NCBI GenBank assembly: GCA_964503685.1
Contig: CAZDAW010000024.1
Coordinates: forward strand, 1 to 40,068
DNA length: 40,068 bases
Direction of reading: 5' to 3'
DNA from: CAZDAW01 sp964503685
Lineage (GTDB): Bacteria; Chloroflexota; Anaerolineae; Anaerolineales; Anaerolineaceae
Shown here: positions 1 through 8,294 of the stretch, piece by piece
Position numbering within the stretch: the stretch's first letter is position 1
How the letters are laid out: the number at the start of each line of letters is the position of its first letter
The notes under the pieces: generated by a model
The model's input: only the letters and a program-made list of their open reading frames with translations
Told to the model about the DNA's origin: nothing
The model's database searches: none
Program-made: the position numbers and the translations under genes

Positions 1-72
1 CATATCATGAACACAGCTTTCGCGCCTGTAGAAAGTGACAATACTAACAGTTTTTACAAAGCGAACATCTCA

Positions 73-1488
73 TTATGCTGCCGGCGTTTCGACGACCGGT
101 AAAGCCGTTGGAGTTCGAGTGGAACGAAAATATAACCACATCGCACCAACACCAATCAAAGTCACCACCAGGCCAATCAACCAACCAATGAAGGGGATTG
201 AACGAACCAGTACGTATAGGAAAATCCCGACCAACATCGGCCAAATCATTTTTTCGTTAGCCTTGGGTGCAATTTGCTGAAGCAACAGCTTTCCAACCCA
301 ATACGAAACTATTAATTTACTTCCATAAGAAACCAGAAGGGTAAATATTGCCATGATCAATCCCAGGCCAGAAAGACCGACGCCAAAGATTGTTGACGAC
401 AAACCGCCCAATGTAATGATGGCAAAGAAAATACCGACCAGAATAATCAACACGGCTGCTGCAATTGCGCCCATATAACCCACAACAACGGTTACAAAAC
501 CATACCCAAGAGATTGCCAGGGCTTTGCATGCGCCTGTTCAGTAACGCGTTTGGTCAATAGCGGTATCAGCCAGATTGCCAGAGCGCCAAGAACCAGCAG
601 CGTTAAGAATTCTTGTCCACGCGCCCATAACCATTTAAGGACATTCATCATTGGTGCAACTTGTGCTTCAGGAGTCGTTACCCCGGTTTGACCTTTAGTT
701 TCTGCCGGAACCGGTGTTTGATATACAACCCCGCCCGCCGGCGCAGCAGCTATCGCCGTGGCTTGATCCACCGGGCTGGTATATGTGAATTTTCCGTTGA
801 TTTCCGCGTCTTTTGATACCCGCAAACCAGGATCAAGTATTTTTTTCGGCATACCCGGCCAGGAGAAATAGCGCATGGGCTGTGCATCAGTGCTCGGTGA
901 TTCAACATCAGCTTTCACATCACCGCCAATCTTACCATTTAACTCAAGTGCAACACTCGATGCATTTAAATCCTTGCCCACTTCACCAGAAAGGGCAGCC
1001 TGATAGCCGCCATAATATAGATCGCGGGTCACTTTTGAACCGGATTGAGTCTCAAGGCCAAAAGCGGCCAGGAAAGCATTCCGCCCGATAGAGGCATTTG
1101 AGCCTAAATTCAATGAACTTCCTGCGCCTAACAAACTGCCACTCACTGCCCCGTTAAAATCAAGCGTTTGGCCGCCGCAGAACACATTCCCGGTGACCTG
1201 TCCATTAATGACGATGTTTGACCCTGAACAGATAACATCACCATCAACTGAACCATTGACAGTAACTGTGTTACCAAAGGCAAATAAAATCCCTTTAACT
1301 TCGCCATCCATAACAACATTCTCGCCCGTGAGAAAAACGTCGTCATCGACAACTTCGCCTCTCTTGATCACTCCACCCTCATTGATAACAAGCGCCTTGG
1401 CAGGTTGAATTGTTCCCAGGGCAATTATAAAAACAAGGCCGAATGCAAGAAACAAATGAAACAGTTTAAACCGAGATACCTTTTCCAT
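73..1488 (-). CDS. Exported bactofilin-like (polymer-forming) protein with C-terminal membrane domain
   Basis: The start is the ATG at 1488, preceded by an AAGGAA Shine-Dalgarno; a further in-frame start at 1560 lacks one. The ~471-residue product opens with a signal peptide or anchor (roughly residues 5-30), followed by short Gly/Val/Asn-rich strands repeating about every 16-18 residues ('VVMDGEVKG', 'VTVNGSVDGDV', 'IVINGQVTGNV'), the pattern of a bactofilin beta-helix. A Pro/Ala/Thr-rich linker follows, then about four to six hydrophobic helices in the last 170 residues, ending in a short polar tail. Known bactofilins are cytoplasmic scaffold polymers; here the beta-helix comes after an export signal, so it probably lies outside the membrane. 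I infer an envelope structural role. The fold call is fairly secure, the function is not. It is last in a minus-strand run and I see no clear terminator in the 72 bases after it. Confidence 0.8.
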   Translation of the reverse strand: MEKVSRFKLFHLFLAFGLVFIIALGTIQPAKALVINEGGVIKRGEVVDDDVFLTGENVVMDGEVKGILFAFGNTVTVNGSVDGDVICSGSNIVINGQVTGNVFCGGQTLDFNGAVSGSLLGAGSSLNLGSNASIGRNAFLAAFGLETQSGSKVTRDLYYGGYQAALSGEVGKDLNASSVALELNGKIGGDVKADVESPSTDAQPMRYFSWPGMPKKILDPGLRVSKDAEINGKFTYTSPVDQATAIAAAPAGGVVYQTPVPAETKGQTGVTTPEAQVAPMMNVLKWLWARGQEFLTLLVLGALAIWLIPLLTKRVTEQAHAKPWQSLGYGFVTVVVGYMGAIAAAVLIILVGIFFAIITLGGLSSTIFGVGLSGLGLIMAIFTLLVSYGSKLIVSYWVGKLLLQQIAPKANEKMIWPMLVGIFLYVLVRSIPFIGWLIGLVVTLIGVGAMWLYFRSTRTPTALPVVETPAA

Positions 1489-1602
1489 CTTTATTTCCTT
1501 ACCTTTCTCTATATAAGATTTATACGCAAATAAATACAAAATGTCGCGATCACTTAACATTTTGTGTCTTTATATTGATATTAAATTGTGGCAATGATGA
1601 AA

Positions 1603-1968
1603 CTATTTATTCCGTAAAGTCCAAAACGTTCCACCAACAATGATTAAAACCAAAACCGCGCCGCCAATAATGACCCCGGCAACGCTGCCTGGTTGTGACT
1701 GGAAGTTTTGGTTCCTTAATACATTCGCATCCGAAGGACAGGGAGTTCCCTGCCAGAGTGCGCTGTTCGTAAAATGAAACGATCCAGCGGCCGTGTTGTC
1801 TTCTCCAAAAGCAAAGCCGAAAGAAAATGCTAATGATAGAAATATCATGCAAACCAATAATATCACGTTGTTAAATAATAAACGTTTCAGGTTGATGAAT
1901 TTGAAGATATTTCGTACTTTAAACAACGCTCTGATTCCCATAAAATTGAACCTGTTGTTTTTAACCAT
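1603..1968 (-). CDS. Small membrane protein of unknown function
   Basis: A 121-residue protein that I do not recognise. It has a basic N-terminus, a long hydrophobic stretch at about residues 33-54 ending in 'FAFGEDN' (signal peptide or anchor), a short polar middle containing one Cys, and a second hydrophobic segment near the C-terminus ('VIIGGAVLVLIIVGG') followed by 'LRNK'. This layout suits an exported domain of about 40 residues held by a C-terminal anchor. The start at 1968 has no good ribosome-binding site; the ATG nine codons inside follows an AGG and may be the true start. It lies 18 bases after the solute-binding lipoprotein gene and before the bactofilin-like gene on the same strand, so co-transcription is likely. 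Confidence 0.6.
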   Translation of the reverse strand: MVKNNRFNFMGIRALFKVRNIFKFINLKRLLFNNVILLVCMIFLSLAFSFGFAFGEDNTAAGSFHFTNSALWQGTPCPSDANVLRNQNFQSQPGSVAGVIIGGAVLVLIIVGGTFWTLRNK

Positions 1969-1986
1969 AAATCTATGATACCACGA

Positions 1987-3297
1987 TCATGGAACCTTCA
2001 ACCGCTCTGAAGCTGTTTCAGCCGCGCGGGTTGGGTTGCTGGCTCCTTTAAGAACATCCAGGGTGGCGTCGCGCAATACAGGCCCAACACTGACCAGGAC
2101 ATCGCTGGCAGGTTTAACCTTTGCCGATAGCACAACCTGATTGATGACAGTCCGAAGGCTCTCGTCTCTCCATCCAGGCAAGGACGAAGGACGAAGGGGT
2201 AAATAACCATTTAAGTTGGTCCAATTGGTTAAGAAGTCTTTATCAACCAGATAGTTTGCCAGAGCCATACTTACCGCATGATGCTCTGGTTGTTTGCCAG
2301 CAACAGCCCACATCCATCCAGTTGCTAGCGTAAATTGTTCCTTATCAAGTGGTGGAACAGGCATCGCGATGGTATCCACCGGTAACTCGATCAAATATCT
2401 TGATGCCCATGTGATGACAAGTTGTGCACGCTGTTCGCGGTAAGCCTGCCATGCCTGAGCATCGGTCTCTATTTCTGCCAGCCATAAAGGAAACAAACCA
2501 TTTTTTTCAGCGTTTCGGACAAATTTGAGCATCGTCTCCAGTGTTTTCATATCCAGCGCCGGGCGATGCTGCATATCTTCAATCGAACCGCCCGCGGATT
2601 GATAAAAAGTTAGAGGAACAAGCGCCTGCGGGTCAGCGGCAGGAAAAGCCAATAAACCCGTCTTATGAGAAATGGCATACCAGTCGGGCGCCGGATTACC
2701 AATTTGTCCTGGGCGATAGAGAAGAACTAAAGCATCACCGGCAAAAGGAAGTCCAAATACGCTTCCTTGAATCATGGCCAACTGGCGGGCGTATTCATAC
2801 CAGTCTCCATCAGCCTCGAACGAGGCATTGTCAAAAGGTATCAGTAGGCCTTTGACTGCCGCCACCTCAAAGTCTGAGCGAGGAAGAGCAATTAAATCGG
2901 GCAATACTTCAGGGGCAGCCGCATTGGCAGAAATCAGCGAATCCAGCAATCCAGCTGTTCCTGATAAAGCCTTAATCCTTACCTCAATACTGACATTGGG
3001 ATATTCCCGTGTGAAAGCCTCAAGGCGATTCTTTAGCAAATCTCCTGAAGGCGAGCCATCATTGGGGTCAAATTGAGGAGGAAGCCAGATCCTCAAAGTC
3101 ATCGGCTTTGCCGACGAAATCGTTCTGTCAGGTGTTTGTGTAGTTATATAACGGGTTGCTTCTGGCGTTAGCTGGTCGGCCGCAGATGTAATCGTTGCAA
3201 TTGTCGGCGTCAAAGGTTCATTTGGCTTTTGGGAAGAAGCACAACCTGTCGCCAAAAAAACGACAATAAAAGCGATCAACCAGTTGGTAGATTTCAT
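1987..3297 (-). CDS. Extracellular solute-binding lipoprotein (ABC transporter family 1 type)
   Basis: The 436-residue product starts with a lipoprotein signal peptide and lipobox 'LATGC' (Cys near residue 19), then a Ser/Thr/Pro-rich linker. The mature part has features of family 1 solute-binding proteins: 'LRIWLPPQFDP' as first strand, 'RLEAFTREYPNVSIEVR' and 'DLIALPRSDFEVAAVKGLLIPFD', then 'GLPFAGDALVLLYR' and a C-terminal 'DFLTNWTNLNGYLPLR' segment. Such proteins usually deliver sugars to ABC permeases, but no permease or ATPase gene is nearby. The ATG overlaps the TGA of the upstream M42 peptidase as ATGA, which implies translational coupling, so its substrate may be related to peptide breakdown. 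The family call is good; the substrate is unknown. Confidence 0.85.
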   Translation of the reverse strand: MKSTNWLIAFIVVFLATGCASSQKPNEPLTPTIATITSAADQLTPEATRYITTQTPDRTISSAKPMTLRIWLPPQFDPNDGSPSGDLLKNRLEAFTREYPNVSIEVRIKALSGTAGLLDSLISANAAAPEVLPDLIALPRSDFEVAAVKGLLIPFDNASFEADGDWYEYARQLAMIQGSVFGLPFAGDALVLLYRPGQIGNPAPDWYAISHKTGLLAFPAADPQALVPLTFYQSAGGSIEDMQHRPALDMKTLETMLKFVRNAEKNGLFPLWLAEIETDAQAWQAYREQRAQLVITWASRYLIELPVDTIAMPVPPLDKEQFTLATGWMWAVAGKQPEHHAVSMALANYLVDKDFLTNWTNLNGYLPLRPSSLPGWRDESLRTVINQVVLSAKVKPASDVLVSVGPVLRDATLDVLKGASNPTRAAETASERLKVP

Positions 3298-4292
3298 TCT
3301 AATCGTACCGAATTACTGAGCAGTTCAAGCAACAATTTTACCGAGTTTTCAACATCCCGAAAATCAACCATTTCGGAAGGCGAGTGAACATATCGGCACG
3401 GGATAGATAAACATCCAGCAGGGACGCCAGAACGAGCTATCTGTATCGACCGGGCATCTGTTGAACCGCCCTCCAACACCTCAAGCTGATAAGGGATTTT
3501 TAATTTCTTTGCTGCCTTTATCATCCAGTTGACAACTTTTGGATCTGCAATCATTCCACTGTCGCGAACCTTTATGGCAGGACCTTTACCCAGGCTGACG
3601 TCCATTTTTGTTCCTTTTGGTGTGTCGCCGGTCAATGTAACATCAACTGACAAACCAAGATCTGGATCAAGTCCATAGGCAGCAGTTGTGGCGCCACGTG
3701 TCCCTACCTCTTCCTGAACACTGAAAACAAAATTAACCTGATGAGGCGTTGACTTTAACTGACGCATCGTTTCTACCAGCACGGCAACGCCAATGCGATC
3801 ATCCATCGCCTTTGAAACCAGCCTGTTGCCCCAATCCGCAAACGGCCTTTCAAAAATGGCGATATCGCCAACGTGTACAGGGCAATCAGCGCGATCACCT
3901 GCGCCAACATCGATGTACATCTTCTCAAAAGATGGTAACTGATCAGCTCTTTCTACCTTTTCCGATCCTATTACGCCGCCAGTTCCATTAATAAAACGCA
4001 CTCGCCCGCCAAGACAATTTCGCAAGAAAACACCCCCAATCGGAACAAACCTGACAAATCCACTTTCGTCAACATGTGTTGCCATCAATCCGATTTCATC
4101 CATGTGGGCGGCCAGCATAATGCTGATCCCTTTATCAGATTTTTGCCCTTTTCGGGCTATCAAATTCCCCAGCGTATCCACACTGATTGAATCAGCAAAA
4201 GATGCGACGACTGAACGAATGTAATCGCGGATTTCGCTTTCATAACCGGAAGGTCCTGATACTTCAACAAGCTGTTGTATTAATGCTTTCAT
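3294..4292 (-). CDS. M42 family metallo-aminopeptidase (paralog 1 of 3)
   Basis: The start is the ATG at 4292, preceded by GGAG six bases upstream; an upstream in-frame start at 4325 is less likely. The 332-residue product shows the full M42 (glutamyl aminopeptidase/TET) motif set: 'AAHMDEIG' (His63, Asp65), 'KAMDDRIG' (bridging Asp near 164), 'VQEEVGTRGA' (Glu194 catalytic, Glu195 ligand), 'SVDVT' (Asp217) and 'RYVHSPSEMVD' (His303). The family forms dodecameric tetrahedral particles with two divalent metals per subunit that trim N-terminal residues from short peptides in the cytosol. It is the third of three tandem M42 genes and overlaps the next gene by ATGA. The activity call is strong; residue preference cannot be read. 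Confidence 0.93.
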   Translation of the reverse strand: MKALIQQLVEVSGPSGYESEIRDYIRSVVASFADSISVDTLGNLIARKGQKSDKGISIMLAAHMDEIGLMATHVDESGFVRFVPIGGVFLRNCLGGRVRFINGTGGVIGSEKVERADQLPSFEKMYIDVGAGDRADCPVHVGDIAIFERPFADWGNRLVSKAMDDRIGVAVLVETMRQLKSTPHQVNFVFSVQEEVGTRGATTAAYGLDPDLGLSVDVTLTGDTPKGTKMDVSLGKGPAIKVRDSGMIADPKVVNWMIKAAKKLKIPYQLEVLEGGSTDARSIQIARSGVPAGCLSIPCRYVHSPSEMVDFRDVENSVKLLLELLSNSVRLE

Positions 4293-4339
4293 TGAAATCT
4301 CCATAAAAGAGTGCAGGTAAATCAATCTAACGGGCCTAA

Positions 4340-5431
4340 TTATCTCTCTGTATCCAAAATTGTGGCAGGAAGGTGCACCAACGCGGCATAAATCAAAGAT
4401 AACAGATTATGCCAATCGCTAATACGGGCGATGCTTGCCGCAGTATGCGTATAACGGGTCGGAACAGATACAGAAACGCTTGGAATTCCGCCACGCTGAA
4501 GATGTATTGCCCCAGCATCTGTACCGCCGCTGCCGGGTTGACGAATCTGGTAAGGGATTCCTTCCAATCGGGCTGTCTCATAAAGGTGCTTTAACAAACG
4601 GGGGTCGGAAAAAGTGTAGCGATCGGCGATATAGATCGCCGGGCCATGATCCAGACGAGTGTTATAAATCGTATTTTCCGATTCATCCCATGTTGGTAAA
4701 TCATTGGCTGGTGTGGCATCGATCACAAACGACAGTTGTGGATTCATTGCATATGCTGCCGCCCTTGCGCCGCGCAAGCCTATCTCTTCCTGAACGGTGA
4801 ACGCTGCCAGAAGGTCTATGTTTGGCGGTGCATTTTTCACCAATTCAATTAAAGTTGCCACACCCAATCGATCATCCAGCGCTTTTGCCCGGATGCTTTT
4901 TCCTATACGTGTAAAGCTCGTGGCAAAGGTTGCTCGATCACCGATCTTGACCTTACCATTAGAAGATGCCGTTCCAATATCAATGCGCAATTGATCCAGT
5001 GGAATTGAGCGATCAAGCTCATCCTTGTTGAGCAGATGGATTGGACGCACACCGATTACGCCTGGTATATGCTGTTCGCCTATCCAGACGGACTTGCCGG
5101 GCAATTGGCAATGATTGACTCCACCGACAACTTCAAACCGATAAATGCCCTCGCCATCTTCAGCCGTTAACATAAAGCCTACCTCATCCATGTGGGCTGC
5201 TATCATGACGCGCCGATTATCCCTGTGTTTCCCTTTCCGTGTAACCAGGAGATTACCCATCGAATCGACTGTCATTTCATCAGCAAAAGATTTAACCTCT
5301 TCCATGACGATTGTACGGACTTCATTTTCCATGCCTGAAACTGCACAGGCATTGCACAATCTTTCAAGCAATCCGATTTGCGAAGGACCAATTTTTAACT
5401 GGTTGGAACCGGCTGTTTTCGTTGAACTCAT
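4340..5431 (-). CDS. M42 family metallo-aminopeptidase (paralog 2 of 3)
   Basis: I chose the ATG at 5431 (363 residues), one base after the stop of the upstream paralog; the 25 additional codons available upstream lie inside that paralog and resemble nothing. All M42 signatures are present: 'AAHMDEVG' (His80, Asp82), 'KALDDRLG', 'VQEEIGLRGA', 'VIDATPANDLP' and 'PTRYTHTAAS'. It has an N-terminal extension of about 20 residues and a longer insertion after the metal-site Asp ('DATPANDLPTWDESEN') than paralog 1, so its pocket may differ. The 1-base spacing to the upstream gene and the shared strand argue for one operon and balanced subunit supply. Confidence 0.92.
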   Translation of the reverse strand: MSSTKTAGSNQLKIGPSQIGLLERLCNACAVSGMENEVRTIVMEEVKSFADEMTVDSMGNLLVTRKGKHRDNRRVMIAAHMDEVGFMLTAEDGEGIYRFEVVGGVNHCQLPGKSVWIGEQHIPGVIGVRPIHLLNKDELDRSIPLDQLRIDIGTASSNGKVKIGDRATFATSFTRIGKSIRAKALDDRLGVATLIELVKNAPPNIDLLAAFTVQEEIGLRGARAAAYAMNPQLSFVIDATPANDLPTWDESENTIYNTRLDHGPAIYIADRYTFSDPRLLKHLYETARLEGIPYQIRQPGSGGTDAGAIHLQRGGIPSVSVSVPTRYTHTAASIARISDWHNLLSLIYAALVHLPATILDTER

Positions 5432-5432
5432 A

Positions 5433-6491
5433 TCAGTTATTCCAATCGATTTTCTTAAGGTAATCAACATCAAGGTGGGTAATGAACTCGGCCAGTAATC
5501 GTCCAACGCGCCGAATGTCCTTCAATGAAACCATTTCGACAGGCGTATGCATATAACGAAGCGGGATGCCAATCACAATACAGGGAATACCCTCATTGCT
5601 GATCTGGATAGCAATGGCGTCCGTGCCTGAATTCCCGGCCATCGGTTCTATCTGATAAGGAATTTCAATTCGCTCTGCTGTTTCTTTAAACGTTTTATAA
5701 AGATATGGATGTATATTCGGCCCCCAACACAAAGTTGGCCCCCGGCCAAGTTGAAAAGTATTATAATCAGAGGCGCCTGGACCTTTTGCGAAGGTAACAT
5801 CGATCACCACTGCCATATCTGGATGAATTTGATAAGCAGAAGTTTTGGCCCCTGCAGTCGTGATTTCCTCCTGAACTGTGGCAACCGCCCATACATCCCA
5901 TGAATGGATACGATGCTGTAACTCTTGCAGGCAAAATGTCAACGCGGCCACAGAAGCGCGATTATCAAGAGTATGGCCTGCCAACGAGTCGCCGGTTAAT
6001 TCCAATGGCGGCTGCGCAAATGAAACCGTATCCCCAATTTTTACGAGCTTCTCCAAACGTGCTGGCGGCAGGCCGGTATCTATTAAAAGATAGTCCATCG
6101 GTACTGGATTATTGCCAATTTCTGGCGGCAGCAAAGAAGCGGGTGGTTGAACAATAACACCTGGCAAGTCTTCTTGCCCATGCACCAAAACCAATTGGCC
6201 GGGTAATATACGGCGATCAATTCCTCCAATTCGCGTGAAGTGCAAGAAACCATCTTTGATTCGAGTAACCAGCAAACCAACTGCATCCATGTGTGTTGCA
6301 ATCAATATAGAAGGTCTTGGCTCAGAGCCAACTCCAGATTTCAGACCATGAACGCCGCCCAAGCGACCGATTTCAATTCGAGTGACCAATGGTTGCCAGG
6401 CATCAGCTATGATGCGAGCAACAGGCGCTTCATAACCTGATAGACCTGAAACAGAAATCATTTGTTTGAGAAAATCTGTTTGTTCTGTCAT
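5433..6491 (-). CDS. M42 family metallo-aminopeptidase, divergent (paralog 3 of 3)
   Basis: A 352-residue protein and the first gene of the tandem. The metal ligands expected for M42 are present: 'ATHMDAVG' (His67, Asp69), 'HTLDNRAS' (Asp176), 'VQEEITTAGA' (Glu208, Glu209), 'VIDVT' (Asp231) and 'LRYMHTPVEMV' (His315). It departs from its two neighbours at otherwise constant positions: HMDE becomes HMDA, and DDR becomes DNR. It is therefore probably still a metallopeptidase, but with altered second-shell residues. The start codon lacks an obvious Shine-Dalgarno. A candidate promoter lies at 6525-6552. Tandem M42 subunits are known to co-assemble in some archaea; whether these do is inference. 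Confidence 0.9.
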   Translation of the reverse strand: MTEQTDFLKQMISVSGLSGYEAPVARIIADAWQPLVTRIEIGRLGGVHGLKSGVGSEPRPSILIATHMDAVGLLVTRIKDGFLHFTRIGGIDRRILPGQLVLVHGQEDLPGVIVQPPASLLPPEIGNNPVPMDYLLIDTGLPPARLEKLVKIGDTVSFAQPPLELTGDSLAGHTLDNRASVAALTFCLQELQHRIHSWDVWAVATVQEEITTAGAKTSAYQIHPDMAVVIDVTFAKGPGASDYNTFQLGRGPTLCWGPNIHPYLYKTFKETAERIEIPYQIEPMAGNSGTDAIAIQISNEGIPCIVIGIPLRYMHTPVEMVSLKDIRRVGRLLAEFITHLDVDYLKKIDWNN

Positions 6492-6524
6492 GAGGACTTT
6501 TAGTTTTCCATAAATAATCTTTTG

Positions 6525-6552
6525 ATTCTAAAGTTTACCATCTTTTGATCAA
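6525..6552 (-). promoter_or_regulatory. Candidate sigma70-type promoter for the M42 run
   Basis: Read on the minus strand: TTGATC, a 16-base spacer, then TAGAAT, about 34 bases before the first M42 start codon. It lies in the only sizeable gap upstream of the three peptidase genes. This is a by-eye consensus match only. Confidence 0.45.
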
Positions 6553-6589
6553 TTCGCCAAAACGCATGTTTTTCCCATATTTAAATTAA

Positions 6590-7048
6590 TTAAGGTGCAA
6601 CCGTAAGTGTCTGTGTTTCGGTTGGGGAGGGTTCTGGCGTGTCAGTTACAGATGGCGTTATTGTGACGTTTTCGGTGGGGCTTGCAGTTGCAGTCAATGT
6701 GGGTGTTGCAGTTGGTTGAAGCGTCTGCGTATTTGTAGCCGGCATAAATGGCGTCAGAGTGTCAGTGGGGGTTAACGTTTCAGTTGGAGTCAATGTTATT
6801 GTTGGCGTTACCGTACGCGTGGCAGTACCAATTACTGTTCCGGGCGGCAAAGTCATAGTTGCCGATGAAATCCAGACCGGACTGATTCTCGTCTCAATCA
6901 TCTGGGAAGGAGTCATTGTAGGTTTTGTACTGCCGCGCGAATTGAATGTCAAAACAATTATTCCCAAGCAATAACAAGGCAAAGTTGCAAGAATGATTGT
7001 GACTAAAATTCGGCGGATCCTGGTATGGTCTGCGGCATCATCTAGCAT
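6590..7048 (-). CDS. Membrane-anchored Thr/Pro-rich protein (mucin-like stalk)
   Basis: The start is the ATG at 7048, which follows a GGAGG/AGG stretch; a further in-frame start at 7084 is possible. The ~152-residue product has a short charged N-terminus ('DDAADHTRIRR'), one transmembrane helix at about residues 14-35, then about 110 residues composed almost wholly of Thr, Pro, Ser, Val and Leu in degenerate 'TPTxTLTPT' repeats up to the stop codon. No folded domain is visible. Such tails are common linkers in Anaerolineae surface proteins, but here the tail is the whole extracytoplasmic part. It follows the signalling locus on the same strand with a 72-base gap. Its function is unknown; a spacer or glycosylated surface role is a guess. 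Confidence 0.65.
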   Translation of the reverse strand: MLDDAADHTRIRRILVTIILATLPCYCLGIIVLTFNSRGSTKPTMTPSQMIETRISPVWISSATMTLPPGTVIGTATRTVTPTITLTPTETLTPTDTLTPFMPATNTQTLQPTATPTLTATASPTENVTITPSVTDTPEPSPTETQTLTVAP

Positions 7049-7120
7049 GAAAAACCTGCCTCCCCAAAGAATAGGATAGCTCACATGATAACACCAGCTA
7101 TAATGAGTGGCAAGAGAAGT

Positions 7121-7909
7121 TCAGCGAACGCGTCGCTTCCATTCCTCTTTAAGTTGGAGTTGACGAGGGCTTGCTCCGGGCGGCAAGCTTAAGAAATCGA
7201 CCAATAGACGATTGAAACGACTGCTATCGTCCAGCATCGGAAAATGCCCCGATTGATCGAAGATGAAATAATTGATGTGTTCCGGTAAACTGTCTAGTTG
7301 ACTGGTCTGCGGCGGCATGATCGCTGGATCATTCAATCCATAGACCAAAAGACAGGGAATGCTATTGAAATGTAAATAATCCACCGGATTATTCACAGAT
7401 AAATCGCTAATCGAAGTGCTGATAGCGATAGGATCAATCTTCAGTATATCCTGGCTTGTAGGTTCAGCAGACAAAGATCGTCCTGATAACCAATCTGCCA
7501 GTTCCGATGGTTGATCCGTTTTCATGCGAGCATTGATCTGGTTGATAGCCATCGGAGTTTCAACCGCCATGATCCTGTCAACAATTTCCGGATTTTTCAC
7601 AGATAACAGAAAAGCGACGATAGCCCCCAGCCCATGTCCAATGAAAACTGTTCGGCTAATACCCATCCGTTCCAAAAATTGAATGACCAGTTGTGCTTGT
7701 TGTTCAATTTTATAACCCTCTTTTCTTTTTGCCGTATCGCCAAACCCCCAAAAGTCCAGCGCATAGGTACGATACATCGGTGAAAGAGCCTGCATACCTG
7801 AAATCCAATAGCGCCAGGAACCCACCCAGCCATGCAGAAAAAGTACCGGCCGCCCGCGTCCCAGCGCTTCGTAATGTACAATGGCGTCATCCAATAATAT
7901 CGCACTCAT
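7121..7909 (-). CDS. Alpha/beta-hydrolase-fold protein lacking the nucleophile serine
   Basis: The 262-residue product is a close relative of the hydrolase at 18213-18998: both begin with 'VHYE..GRGRPV..LHGW.GSW' and share 'YRTYALDFWGFG', with no gap over the first 100 residues. The elbow that should be G-x-S-x-G reads 'GHGLG': residue 93 is Gly (codon GGG), where the relative has Ser93. The acid ('YGLNDPAIMPP', Asp194) and the His ('QSGHFPMLDD', His222) remain. Without Ser it should not work by the usual acyl-enzyme route, so it may be a binding or regulatory protein, or use another mechanism. It starts 10 bases after the receiver gene's stop, so it is probably part of that operon. The fold call is strong; inactivity is inferred. 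Confidence 0.88.
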   Translation of the reverse strand: MSAILLDDAIVHYEALGRGRPVLFLHGWVGSWRYWISGMQALSPMYRTYALDFWGFGDTAKRKEGYKIEQQAQLVIQFLERMGISRTVFIGHGLGAIVAFLLSVKNPEIVDRIMAVETPMAINQINARMKTDQPSELADWLSGRSLSAEPTSQDILKIDPIAISTSISDLSVNNPVDYLHFNSIPCLLVYGLNDPAIMPPQTSQLDSLPEHINYFIFDQSGHFPMLDDSSRFNRLLVDFLSLPPGASPRQLQLKEEWKRRVR

Positions 7910-7919
7910 TATCTATAAA

Positions 7920-8294
7920 TCACTGATTAATCTGCGAGAGTATCATCTTATCCCGGGCAGTTAATTCATCGGGAGCAAAAGGCTTCAACAGATAATCGAT
8001 GGCGCCTGCATCATAGCCAGCTTGAATCTCTGCTTCCTGTCCCTTGGCTGAAAGAAACATCACCGGAATATGTTGAAGAGCGGCGTCACTTTTAATCGCT
8101 TTACAGGCTTCATATCCTGTCATACGCGGCATTCGTACATCCAGCAAAATCAAATCCGGGATAATTTTTAACGCCTGTTGGTAGGCATCTTCGCCGTCAT
8201 TGGCAGTTGCCACTTCATAACCAGCAAAACGTAAAGTGAATGCGATTAATTCTCTGATATCCCGCTCATCATCCGCCACCAACACCATTGTCAT
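7920..8294 (-). CDS. Single-domain response regulator (CheY-like receiver)
   Basis: The 124-residue protein consists of one receiver domain with no output domain. The acidic pocket is 'ADDERD' near residues 7-12, the phospho-acceptor is Asp52 in 'LILLDVRMP', the switch Ser is in 'MFLSAKG', and the conserved Lys is in 'YLLKPF'. Its ATG overlaps the TGA of the giant histidine kinase gene (ATGA at 8291-8294), a sign of translational coupling, so it is the likely phosphoryl target of that kinase. Lacking an output domain, it would act by protein contact or as a phosphorelay intermediate. The C-terminus ('DKMILSQINQ') is short for the last helix. Confidence 0.93.
   Translation of the reverse strand: MTMVLVADDERDIRELIAFTLRFAGYEVATANDGEDAYQQALKIIPDLILLDVRMPRMTGYEACKAIKSDAALQHIPVMFLSAKGQEAEIQAGYDAGAIDYLLKPFAPDELTARDKMILSQINQ

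Noticed and set aside
6590..6970. Tandem repeat region that could suggest a CRISPR array or minisatellite
   Set aside because: The units are short, degenerate and in frame, encoding Thr/Pro repeats; there are no constant repeats with unique spacers.
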